DNA from: Microbacterium sp. cx-55
GTDB taxonomy: Bacteria > Actinomycetota > Actinomycetes > Actinomycetales > Microbacteriaceae
Direction: 5' to 3'
Assembly: GCF_021117345.1 (NCBI RefSeq)
Contig: NZ_CP088261.1
Coordinates: 2,728,001-2,792,000, forward strand
DNA: 64,000 bases
Below, in pieces: positions 26,130 to 33,730 of the stretch. Numbering within the stretch: position 1 is the stretch's first letter; the number at the start of each line of letters is the position of its first letter. The translations under genes and the position numbers were made by a program. The notes beneath the pieces are model-generated. The model was given only the letters and a program-made list of their open reading frames with translations. It ran no database searches and was not told the origin of the DNA.

Positions 26130-26957
26130 TCAGGGGCAGAGCTCGAAGACGTGCGCGGCGTCACCGGCGGGGGCGAGCCCGCGGTCGCGCAGCACCATGG
26201 AGGCGGGCGAGTCCTCGTCGGCGCACATCTCAGCGAACGGGCGCGGCAGCGCATCCGTGTACTCGATGTCGACGACGTGCGGGCCGTACACCGCCGTGTA
26301 CGCCCCGCACTCGCGGTACACCGCGCACTCCTCGACCACAGCGAAGTCGAAGCCGGCGTCGCGCCGGAGGCGTGCGGCGTCTTCGGCCGCGTTCTTCTGT
26401 CCGGCGGCCAGGCCGTGCGCATGGGCTGAGGTCACCAGCAGTTCGGCGAGCGCGAGGTTGTCACCCAGCTCGAGCGCACCGTCCGAGCGCGTGTACGAGT
26501 CGAGGTTGTCGAACTCCACGGCCTGGAATCCGGCCTCCGCGCACCCGGAGATCCACCCGCCGATCCGCTCGGCGATCGCCGCGCGGTTCGCGGCACTCCC
26601 GGTGTCGAGCAGCGACTCGTCGGGCCAATCGGGGTCGATGACGTCGTCGCCGACCGCATCCGTCAGCACGAGTTCGCCCGGCCAGTCCGCACGCTCACCC
26701 GGTTGCGTCTGGAATCCGTTGAGGTAGCAGATCGAGTAGCGGCCCTCGGCCGGTTCTGCCGCCCGGTCCCGATCGACGATCTCGACGCGCGGATCGGGGT
26801 CGTACGCGCCCCCGAGCTGGTAATCCAGCGGTGCCCCGGCAGGCGGGAGGGCGACGGATGCGGCGTGCCCGCCCGCATCCGATGTGCAGCCGGCGACACC
26901 CCCGACCGCCAGTGTCACCGCGAAGGCGGCCAGAAGCCGGGTCGAGAGGGAGCTCAC
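26130..26957 (-). CDS. GH114-like endo-alpha-1,4-polygalactosaminidase lipoprotein
   Basis: A 275-residue exported lipoprotein: the signal peptide ends at VAGC (Cys near 24). The mature part has a TIM-barrel pattern, ICYLNGFQTQPGERADWP, GFQAVEFDNLDSY, and VVEECAVYRECGAY, matching the DUF297/GH114 family that cuts galactosaminoglycans. The acids in EFDNLD and EEC are candidate catalytic residues. GTG start with GGGGGA just before it. It may act on exopolysaccharide or cell-wall polymers outside the membrane; the true substrate is unknown. Confidence 0.85.
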   Translation of the reverse strand: MSSLSTRLLAAFAVTLAVGGVAGCTSDAGGHAASVALPPAGAPLDYQLGGAYDPDPRVEIVDRDRAAEPAEGRYSICYLNGFQTQPGERADWPGELVLTDAVGDDVIDPDWPDESLLDTGSAANRAAIAERIGGWISGCAEAGFQAVEFDNLDSYTRSDGALELGDNLALAELLVTSAHAHGLAAGQKNAAEDAARLRRDAGFDFAVVEECAVYRECGAYTAVYGPHVVDIEYTDALPRPFAEMCADEDSPASMVLRDRGLAPAGDAAHVFELCP

Positions 26958-26985
26958 TCCCCCATCCTGCCCGGCCGCACCCCGG

Positions 26986-27348
26986 TCAGCCGACGAGCGC
27001 CTCGACCCGGGCGAGCAGTTCGCGGGGCGAGAACGGTTTGGTCATGTAGTCGTCCACCCCCGCGGTGTACGCCCGCTCGATGTCCGCGGCTTGGGCACGC
27101 GCGGTGAGCATGATGATCTTCACGCCGTCGAACGCGATCTCCGCGCGCAGGTCCTCGCAGACTTCGACCCCGTTCCGGCGCGGCATCATCCAATCCAGGA
27201 TGACGACGTCGGGCCGGATCTCGTGCGCGGCAGCGAGTCCCTCGATGCCGTCACCGGCGACCGTCACGGTGTGCCCGGAAGCGGACAGCCGATGCTCGAT
27301 GAGGCCCGCGACGTCGCTGTCGTCTTCGACGACCAGGATGACGGCCAC
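26986..27348 (-). CDS. Stand-alone response regulator receiver protein
   Basis: A 120-residue CheY-like receiver domain with no output domain. VVEDDSD gives the acidic pair, VVILDWMMPRRNG the phosphoacceptor Asp, IIMLTAR the Thr and TKPFSPRELLARVEAL the Lys. The GTG at 27348 is preceded by GAGGAG at 5 nt; the longer in-frame start at 27408 is less likely because it would cross the kinase promoter. It diverges from a MASE1-type histidine kinase 63 nt away, its likely partner. With no DNA-binding part it probably signals by protein contact. Confidence 0.9.
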   Translation of the reverse strand: MAVILVVEDDSDVAGLIEHRLSASGHTVTVAGDGIEGLAAAHEIRPDVVILDWMMPRRNGVEVCEDLRAEIAFDGVKIIMLTARAQAADIERAYTAGVDDYMTKPFSPRELLARVEALVG

Positions 27349-27411
27349 GGCAGCTCCTCTGCGTCGGTCCGCACAGCGCCGTGGGTGCATCACGCACGGT
27401 ACGTTCACTTT

Positions 27412-29379
27412 ATGGAGCCGGCGACCTCGCTGACAAGCCTCGGGGGTGGGGAGTACCGCTCGTGGGTGCCGTCGTGGTGGGTGTGGCTGCTCGCCGCAGT
27501 CACGATCGGTGCGCTCGGAGTGTGGGGAGTCACGTCGTCAGGCGAGGGGTCGATCGTCGCCGCCTGGTGGCCCGCGGCGGGAGTCTCGGTCGCTTTCGTG
27601 CTCGCGATCGCGCCCCGAAGGCGGCTGGGCGCGATCGGGCTCGTCCTGGTCGTCACGGCGGCCGCGAACCTCATCGGCGGACGCGAGCCGGGCGTCGCCA
27701 TCGGGTTCGCGATCGCCAACGCCGCCGAGGCGGCGGTGGTCGTTGCCATCCTGGCGGGCAGGCGACGACGATTCGCCCTGTCGACCGTGATCGATGGCCT
27801 GCGCTTCGTGCTGGCCGTCGCCGCCGGAGCCCTCGTCATCGGCGCCCTGGCAGGGGCCGTCGTGGCCGTGCGAGCGAGCGGCGATTTCGGGTCGACGTTC
27901 GCGACCGCCGCCTCGTCGCACGCTGCCGCCGTGCTGCTGATCGCGCCGTTCGCCGTGCTGCCCGAGCAGATCCTCGAGCGGTTCTCCTGGGTGGAAGTCG
28001 CGCTGCAGACCGTCCTCGTCGGAGCGACCGTCTATCTCGTGTTCCGCCCCGGCGCGCAGCTGCCGTTGGCGTTCATCCCGCTGACATTCGTCGCGTGGGC
28101 CGCCTTCCGCTTCCCGATGGTCATGGCGCTGGCCCAGTCCCTGCTGATCGGCGTCGCCGTTCTGTTGCTCTCCCTCGCTGGCGGCGGCCCCTTCGGCATC
28201 CTCCCGACGGTCGGCATCCCCTCCGCCGCGCTCATCGACGTCTTCCTCGTCGCCCTGGCCGTCATGACCGTGCTGCTCGTCACCGCGAGAAATCAGTTGC
28301 GGGTGGCGACGCGCGCAGCCGCGCAGACGATGCAGCTCGTGACCGGTGGCTTTGTCGGGTCGGAGGTCGGCCTCCTCATCGCCGACGGAAGCCGCGGAGC
28401 GTCGCGGGTCGTGTGGGCCAACGGCGCCGGTCAGAACGCCGTCGCGGCCGAGGTCGACGACGACGGCCGCTGGACGGGCCCCCTCGAGGCGGGCGCCCGC
28501 ACAGCGCTCGATACCGGTGCCGAGTCCGTGTACGAACGCGATGGGTACACCATCCGGATCGTCGCGAACCCGCTCCCCGAGCTGTCGACGCGGTTCGCCG
28601 TTCAGATCATCGATGTCTCCAGCACGGTCCGGATGACGCAGATTCGCGTCGAGGCGGAACTCGAGCGCGACGCCGCGCGGGCCGCCCGGATGGACCTGGA
28701 ACGGCAAAGGGAGGACTTCGTCGCCACGACGAGCCACGAGTTGCGTACGCCCATCACCAGCATCCTCGGCTACTCCGAGTTCCTCGCCGAGTCGGATGAT
28801 CTGACTGCCACCGAGCGGGAGTGGGTCGGGGTGATCATGCGCAACGGCGCACGGCTGTCCGCGCTCGTCGAAGACCTGCTGACGCTCGGCCGCGCGAGCG
28901 CCGCCCCGGTCAACCCGGCTGCCGTTCGCACCCTCGACAGTCACGATCTGATCCACGACGTCGTCATGACGCAGCAACCGATCGCCGATGCGAAGTCCCT
29001 CACCATCCGCGTGCAGACCCAGGACGACGACACGGTGCGGGTGTACCCACCGGATGCGGTGCAGTCGCTCGGCAACCTGGTCTCGAACGCGCTGAAGTTC
29101 ACCCCGAACGGCGGCTCGATCCGCATCCGCACCGCGCAGGACGGAGACGACACGGTCATCTCGGTCGCGGACTCGGGACCGGGAATGCCCGCTGACGCCC
29201 GCGCGCATGCGTTCGACCGCTTCTACCGTGCGCCCGCCGCGGAGCGGGAGAACACTCCGGGAGCGGGGCTCGGACTCTCGATCGCCCGCGAGCTCGCCGA
29301 GCGCAACGGCGGCACGATCGAGCTGTCGGCCGGCGAGAACAGCGGGCTCGTCGCGTCGCTGCGCCTGCCGCGCGGGTAA
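27412..29379 (+). CDS. Membrane sensor histidine kinase with MASE1-like domain
   Basis: A 655-residue kinase. The first 290 residues have about eight membrane spans of the MASE1 type (ARG, AAWWPAAGVSVAFVLAI, GVAIGFAIANAAEAAVV). A PAS-like linker follows, then HisKA with the phospho-His in ATTSHELRTPITSILGYSEF (near 445) and HATPase with LVSNALKFTPNGG, DSGPGMP and GAGLGLSIARELAE. All ATP-binding boxes are intact. TACGTT at 27400-27405 lies 6 nt before ATG: a leaderless start. The signal is unknown. Divergent from the receiver gene. Confidence 0.92.
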   Translation: MEPATSLTSLGGGEYRSWVPSWWVWLLAAVTIGALGVWGVTSSGEGSIVAAWWPAAGVSVAFVLAIAPRRRLGAIGLVLVVTAAANLIGGREPGVAIGFAIANAAEAAVVVAILAGRRRRFALSTVIDGLRFVLAVAAGALVIGALAGAVVAVRASGDFGSTFATAASSHAAAVLLIAPFAVLPEQILERFSWVEVALQTVLVGATVYLVFRPGAQLPLAFIPLTFVAWAAFRFPMVMALAQSLLIGVAVLLLSLAGGGPFGILPTVGIPSAALIDVFLVALAVMTVLLVTARNQLRVATRAAAQTMQLVTGGFVGSEVGLLIADGSRGASRVVWANGAGQNAVAAEVDDDGRWTGPLEAGARTALDTGAESVYERDGYTIRIVANPLPELSTRFAVQIIDVSSTVRMTQIRVEAELERDAARAARMDLERQREDFVATTSHELRTPITSILGYSEFLAESDDLTATEREWVGVIMRNGARLSALVEDLLTLGRASAAPVNPAAVRTLDSHDLIHDVVMTQQPIADAKSLTIRVQTQDDDTVRVYPPDAVQSLGNLVSNALKFTPNGGSIRIRTAQDGDDTVISVADSGPGMPADARAHAFDRFYRAPAAERENTPGAGLGLSIARELAERNGGTIELSAGENSGLVASLRLPRG

Positions 29380-29392
29380 CCCGAAGACCGCG

Positions 29393-31126
29393 TCAGAGAG
29401 CGACCGTCGCGGCCAGCACGACCGAATCGCCGCGCTGCGACACCTCGCCGCCGACGTGCCGGACGCCCCGCCCCAGCGGCCCGATTCCGGGGGCGAGCAC
29501 CCCGGGAGAGACGACCTCGACCTGCAGGACGGGCCGGTCATCGAGGGTGCCCGCGTGCACCGACAGCGCCGCGTGACGCGCCCCCGCGTGCTTGACCGCA
29601 TTGACGAAGCCCTCGCTCGCCACCGCCGCCACCCGCTGGGAAACGCCGCGGTTCGTCGATAACGCCTCCACCGCTTCCGGGTCGAGCTCCGCGCGGATCT
29701 CGAGCACGTGCGACCACGCGGCGATAATGTCGCCGATCTCGTCGACACCGGGCTGGCTGTCGACCGCGGGCGCGAGCACCGCATCCAGTGCGGCCTCGAT
29801 CCGGATGCGGAAGTCCGCGGCCTCGGCAGGTGTGGCCGCGGCATCTTCGAGCGCGGCCGCGAAGACGACGCAGCGCCCCTGCACGGACCCGTGCAGTTCG
29901 CCTGCCGCGGTTCGCAGCATCTCCCGCGTGCGCGTGGTGCGCGCCGTGAGCGACACCGCCTCATCGGCGAGCGCCCGGGTAAGCAGGCGCGACCGCACCC
30001 GTGAGCGGTGCACGGCGTCCGTGCAGAGCGCGGCGACCACCGCGACCCCGGGAAACGCGATCAGCGGAACGAGGGCGGTGACGCCGGCCGCGGGCAGCAG
30101 CCACAGTCCGGCCGCGGTGATCGCGACGCCGACGACGAGCCATGCCGCCAGCAGCACCGCGCCTCGCGTCTGCGGGGACCGACGCACGGGGCGCCGGCTG
30201 ACGACGTCCGCGACCCGGCCGAGTGCGATCGCCAGCACCGCCGCGATCAGGATCAGGTACCAGGGCGCGACCTGGAGCATGTAGGGCAGGCTGCACATCA
30301 GGTAGGCGATCGGCACGGACAGGGTCGGCGGCGGGCGCAGGCGCGTGAGGAACGGTCGGTGCGCCCGAGGCGCGGCGGGGGCCGGTGCGGTGTCGACCCG
30401 CAGCTCGGTCAGCTCGATCCCGGCGCGATCCTCCAGGTCGTGGCTCGCCGCCCGAACCACCTCCGAGAAGCGCCGGACGTCGTCGAAGCCGGGAGCATCG
30501 GCCGTGAGCGCTGCGAGCTCGAGACGGATCAGACCAATGCGATCAGCCAACGCCACCCGAGACTCGCGGGCGAAGGCGTCGGCGCGGCGGTCGGCGACGG
30601 CGAGCGCCGCCAACGCACGCCGCAGCCGCTGGTTCACGGCTTCGGTCGTGGAGTATCCGACCGTGGCGACCGCGACCAGCGACAGCAGCAGCATCCAGAC
30701 GAGCAGGTTCGTCGCGATCCGCTGCGGCCAGCCGCCCACGGTCGGATCAGGCAGGAGCAGCAGCGCGAGCGCATCGTTGAGCAGCGGACGGATGCCGCTG
30801 ACCACGACGATCGCGCTCAGCACCAGCAGCCCCCGGGCGAGCGGTGTCCGCATCCGCCGTTCCTCGTACGCGATCGGCAGCATGCCGAGCACCAGCAGCG
30901 ACCACGACAGCACCGAGATACCCAGGGCCGGCACGTACTCGCGCGCCAGGTCGATCCCCGAGTACGCGCCCAGGATCGTGACGCTGACGACGAGCGACAC
31001 CGCCGCCGACCACCACGTGAAGAATCGTCCGCTGCTGAGGGTCGCCCACCACACGTCGACGGCCGAGCGGAGGATCTGGCCCGGGCGCCGTCCGCGCGGA
31101 GCGAACCTGCCCGTCGATCGACTCAC
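29393..31126 (-). CDS. Polytopic membrane histidine-kinase-like protein
   Basis: A 577-residue protein with two blocks of membrane spans (about 35-170 and 275-370) separated by a helical soluble part, then a C-terminal kinase-like region. ELHGSVQGRC near residue 410 sits where HisKA_3 kinases have LHDxxxQ; the Asp after His is Gly here. SEGFVNAVKHAGARHAAL near 505 is the N-box of the ATPase domain, but the G-boxes are weak (GPLGRGVRHVGG). It could be a sensor with altered phosphotransfer. GTG at 31126 overlaps the TGA of a 14-codon leader ORF (GTGA). No response regulator is adjacent. Confidence 0.75.
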   Translation of the reverse strand: MSRSTGRFAPRGRRPGQILRSAVDVWWATLSSGRFFTWWSAAVSLVVSVTILGAYSGIDLAREYVPALGISVLSWSLLVLGMLPIAYEERRMRTPLARGLLVLSAIVVVSGIRPLLNDALALLLLPDPTVGGWPQRIATNLLVWMLLLSLVAVATVGYSTTEAVNQRLRRALAALAVADRRADAFARESRVALADRIGLIRLELAALTADAPGFDDVRRFSEVVRAASHDLEDRAGIELTELRVDTAPAPAAPRAHRPFLTRLRPPPTLSVPIAYLMCSLPYMLQVAPWYLILIAAVLAIALGRVADVVSRRPVRRSPQTRGAVLLAAWLVVGVAITAAGLWLLPAAGVTALVPLIAFPGVAVVAALCTDAVHRSRVRSRLLTRALADEAVSLTARTTRTREMLRTAAGELHGSVQGRCVVFAAALEDAAATPAEAADFRIRIEAALDAVLAPAVDSQPGVDEIGDIIAAWSHVLEIRAELDPEAVEALSTNRGVSQRVAAVASEGFVNAVKHAGARHAALSVHAGTLDDRPVLQVEVVSPGVLAPGIGPLGRGVRHVGGEVSQRGDSVVLAATVAL

Positions 31127-31215
31127 GCGATCGCGGGCGCGGCGATGACCACCCGCGCAACTGACATTGGTGCTCCCTGAGCCGCGTTCGGGCGCGGCCT
31201 CAGGGGGATTCTAAC
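31123..31215 (-). promoter_or_regulatory. Promoter, hairpin and 14-codon leader ORF before the membrane kinase
   Basis: On the minus strand TAGAAT (31215-31210) is a -10 box. The RNA then folds as CCCTGAGGCCGCG with CGCGGCTCAGGG (31206-31174, one bulge). The 3' arm runs into GGGAG, the ribosome-binding site of a short ORF at 31167-31123, MSVARVVIAAPAIA, whose stop overlaps the kinase GTG (GTGA). The same hairpin may also end the metB transcript, which comes from upstream on this strand. Confidence 0.5.
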
Positions 31216-31245
31216 GGCAGGTGCCGGATGCCCGCGCGATACGAC

Positions 31246-32403
31246 TCAGAGGGCCCCGAGCGCAGCATCCAGATCGGCGATCAGATCGTCGGCATCCTCG
31301 ATGCCCACCGACAGCCGCACGAGCTCGACGGGAACCGCGAGCTCGGTGCCTCGAACGGAGGCGTGCGTCATCTCGTCGGGGTAGTTCACGAGCGACTCGA
31401 CGCCGCCCAGGGACTCCGCGAGCGTGAACAGACGCGTGCTCTCGGCGAACGTGCGGGCGGCCGGGCCGTCGGCGAGTTCGAGCGACACGATGCCGCCGAA
31501 TCCGCTCATCTGACGCGCCGCGATCTCGTGCCCGGGGTGGGACTCGAGTCCCGGGTAGTAGACGCGGGCGACCCGACTGTCGGCCGCGAGGAAACGCGCG
31601 ACCGCATCCGCGTTCGCGCTGTGCTGTCGCATCCGGATGGCGAGAGTCTTGATGCCGCGTGTCGTCAGCCAGGCATCGAACGGTCCGGAGACGGCGCCGG
31701 CCGCGAACTGCAGGAACTTCACCTGCTCGGCGAGGGCGTCATCGTTCGTGACGATCGCACCGCCGACGACGTCGGAGTGACCGCCGAGGTACTTGGTCGT
31801 CGAATGGACGACGACATCTGCGCCGAGGGCGAGCGGCTGCTGGAGAGCGGGAGAGGCGAACGTGTTGTCGACGACGACGAGCGCCCCGGCGGCACGGCCG
31901 AGCCGGGCGAGCCCGGCGATGTCACTGATCTTCAGCAGCGGGTTCGAGGGGGTCTCCACCCACAGGATGCGGGCGGGACGCTCGTTCAGCGCGTGCTCGA
32001 CGGCGGCGAGGTCGCTCATGTCGACGATGCGCAGGCCCACCCCCCACGGGGCGAGGAGGCGGGCGATCAGACGGTAGGTGCCGCCGTAGACGTCGCTGCC
32101 GAGCAGCACCTCGTCGCCCGGCTTCAGTACAGCGCGCAGCAGCGCGTCTTCGGCGGCGAGGCCGGAGGAGAACGAGATGCCATGCGCGGCGCCCTCGATC
32201 GCCGCGAGCTGCGTTTCGAGCGCCGTGCGCGTCGGGTTGCCGCTGCGTCCGTACTCGTATCCGCCGCGGAGGCCCCCGATACCGTCCTGGGCGTAGGTGG
32301 ACGACATGTGGATCGGCGGGATCACCGCGCCCGTCGTCGGGTCGAACTCCTGTCCGGCGTGCACGGCGAGGCTCGCGAATCCGCGTGCGGCGTTCTCGGT
32401 CAT
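31246..32403 (-). CDS. metB: Cystathionine gamma-synthase / gamma-lyase
   Basis: A 385-residue PLP enzyme of the Cys/Met metabolism family. FEYGRSGNPTR-like YEYGRSGNPTRTALE, VLLGSDVYGGTYRL, the Asp in VVVDNTFASP, the Schiff-base Lys in HSTTKYLGGHSDV (near 199) and the C-terminal LVNYPDEMTHASV and RLSVGIEDADDL are all present. The E/S residues that separate synthase from lyase cannot be settled by eye; next to cbs, cystathionine gamma-lyase activity (reverse transsulfuration to cysteine) is at least as likely as synthesis. ATG overlaps the cbs stop (ATGA), so the two are coupled. Confidence 0.93.
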   Translation of the reverse strand: MTENAARGFASLAVHAGQEFDPTTGAVIPPIHMSSTYAQDGIGGLRGGYEYGRSGNPTRTALETQLAAIEGAAHGISFSSGLAAEDALLRAVLKPGDEVLLGSDVYGGTYRLIARLLAPWGVGLRIVDMSDLAAVEHALNERPARILWVETPSNPLLKISDIAGLARLGRAAGALVVVDNTFASPALQQPLALGADVVVHSTTKYLGGHSDVVGGAIVTNDDALAEQVKFLQFAAGAVSGPFDAWLTTRGIKTLAIRMRQHSANADAVARFLAADSRVARVYYPGLESHPGHEIAARQMSGFGGIVSLELADGPAARTFAESTRLFTLAESLGGVESLVNYPDEMTHASVRGTELAVPVELVRLSVGIEDADDLIADLDAALGAL

Positions 32404-33416
32404 CGTTCTACTCCTGCGTTCGAGGCGGACTCAGCGTGGGCGGTGGCGGGCGCGGGGACGTCGACCTCGTAGCCGTGGTCGCGCATCCAGTCGTCATCGA
32501 AGATCTTGCGGATGTAGCCGCGACCGGAGTCCGGAAGAACGACCACCACGACCGCCTCGGCCGGCAGATCGCGGGCGGCGCGGAGCGCCGCGACGACCGC
32601 CATGCCGCTCGATCCGCCGACCAGGAGACCCTCTTCCCGGGCGAGGCGCCGGGTCATGGCGAACGCATCCGCATCCGAGATCGACAGGTACTCGTCGACG
32701 ACCGCGGGGTCGAACGTGTCGGGGTAGAAGTCCTCCCCCACCCCCTCGACGTCGTATCCGTGCACCTCGCCGCCAGCGTAGATCGAACCGATCGGGTCGG
32801 CGCCGATGACGCGTACCGCACCGTGCGAGACCTCTTTCAGGAACCGCCCGGTGCCGCTGATCGTGCCGCCCGTGCCGATGCCCGCGACGTAGTGCGTGAT
32901 CTCGCCGTCGGTGTCGCGCCAGATCTCGGGGCCGGTGGTCTCGTAGTGGCTGCGCGGGCCGTTCGGATTCGCGAACTGGTTCGGCTTGAAGGCCCCGGGG
33001 ATCTCGCGCGCGAGGCGGTCCGAGACCGAATAGTACGAACGCGGGTCCTCCGGCGGCACGGAGGTCGACGTCTCGACGACCTCGGCGCCGTAGGCCTTCA
33101 GCACGGCGACCTTCTCGCCCGCGAACTTGTCGGGCACGACGAACACCATCCGGTATCCGCGCTGCTGCGCGACGAGCGCGAGTCCGACGCCGGTGTTGCC
33201 GCTGGTCGGTTCGACGATCGTGCCGCCCGGACGCAGCAGCCCGTCGCGCTCGGCCGCGTCGATGATGCGGCTCGCGATTCGGTCCTTGGCGGAACCGCCG
33301 GGGTTGAAGTACTCGACCTTCGCCAGCACGGTCGCGGCGATGTCGCCCGTGACGTGGGTGAGGCGGACGAGGGGGGTATTGCCGACGAGGTCGACGACGC
33401 TCTGGGCGTAACGCAT
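32400..33416 (-). CDS. Cystathionine beta-synthase / cysteine synthase-family enzyme
   Basis: A 338-residue PLP enzyme of the beta-replacing family. Lys44 in NPGGSAKDRIASR is the Schiff-base residue; PTSGNTGVGLAL binds the substrate carboxylate and GIGTGGTISGTGRFLKE the PLP phosphate. The segment DPIGSIYAGGEVHGYDVEGVG with EGLLVGGSSG is typical of cystathionine beta-synthases rather than CysK. It lacks the C-terminal CBS (Bateman) domains of many bacterial and human enzymes, so S-adenosylmethionine control through that domain is absent. AGGA lies 8 nt before ATG, inside the segment predicted to pair with the Cys leader ORF. Confidence 0.92.
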   Translation of the reverse strand: MRYAQSVVDLVGNTPLVRLTHVTGDIAATVLAKVEYFNPGGSAKDRIASRIIDAAERDGLLRPGGTIVEPTSGNTGVGLALVAQQRGYRMVFVVPDKFAGEKVAVLKAYGAEVVETSTSVPPEDPRSYYSVSDRLAREIPGAFKPNQFANPNGPRSHYETTGPEIWRDTDGEITHYVAGIGTGGTISGTGRFLKEVSHGAVRVIGADPIGSIYAGGEVHGYDVEGVGEDFYPDTFDPAVVDEYLSISDADAFAMTRRLAREEGLLVGGSSGMAVVAALRAARDLPAEAVVVVVLPDSGRGYIRKIFDDDWMRDHGYEVDVPAPATAHAESASNAGVER

Positions 33417-33422
33417 GGTGGG

Positions 33423-33430
33423 TGTCCTGT
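33423..33430 (-). promoter_or_regulatory. cbs ribosome-binding site complementary to the Cys leader ORF
   Basis: The RNA here reads ACAGGACA and contains AGGA, 8 nt before the cbs ATG. It is an exact 8-nt complement of UGUCCUGU at 33531-33524 in the leader ORF. Pairing would hide the ribosome-binding site. Confidence 0.6.
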
Positions 33431-33480
33431 TTCGGGAGCCGCGGGGCTATCCCATCGCGGCGGCTGTCGGAAGTCGAGAA

Positions 33481-33510
33481 GAGTGCGCGCGAGAACGCGC
33501 GGGATCACTC
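33481..33510 (-). promoter_or_regulatory. Hairpin directly after the Cys leader ORF
   Basis: GAGTG (33510-33506) pairs with CACTC (33485-33481) and CGCGCG (33501-33496) with CGCGCG (33491-33486) around loop TTCT, with a 4-nt bulge. The 5' arm starts inside the leader stop codon, so a ribosome at the Cys codons or stop would disturb it. TTCTCGACTTCC follows. Confidence 0.55.
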
Positions 33511-33535
33511 AGCGACAACAGCGACAGGACAGCAC
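33509..33535 (-). CDS. Leaderless cysteine-rich leader peptide MLSCRCCR
   Basis: GTG CTG TCC TGT CGC TGT TGT CGC TGA, eight residues with three Cys. A -10 box TAGGGT (33547-33542, minus) ends 6 nt before GTG, which matches the leaderless layout seen at many genes in this window, so the message should begin at the GTG itself. All three Cys codons are TGT, the rarer Cys codon in so GC-rich a genome. It lies 93 nt ahead of cbs. Short Cys-codon leader ORFs that act as cysteine sensors are known in mycobacteria; that this one works so is inference. Confidence 0.7.
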   Translation of the reverse strand: MLSCRCCR

Positions 33536-33541
33536 GCGACG

Positions 33542-33730
33542 ACCCTACCACCGCGAACCGACCGCGCGGGCGCCGGAGATCGGCCGCAGATGACCCCGCG
33601 TGACGACGCGCAACGTTTCGTGACGGCCCGATTCGACTCCGATCGGCCTCCCTGGCGCAATGGGGGAAGCGACCCGATCGGCTCGCCACGATGCACTTTG
33701 CACCTGCTCCCGTACCCGAGAGGAAACACC
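33542..33730. promoter_or_regulatory. Divergent control region between cbs and metQ
   Basis: It holds the cbs -10 (TAGGGT, 33547-33542, minus). Towards metQ there are two CGTGACG repeats starting at 33599 and 33619 (20 bp apart) and two CCGATCGGC palindromes at 33639-33647 and 33674-33682. These are candidate operators for a sulfur or methionine regulator, which is not encoded in the window. No SAM riboswitch motif is seen. GAGAGGAAA precedes the metQ ATG. Confidence 0.4.

Noticed and set aside
33417..33730. SAM riboswitch upstream of cbs or metQ
   Set aside because: None of the SAM-I, SAM-II or SAM-IV conserved core strings is visible; the Cys leader ORF explains the cbs leader better.
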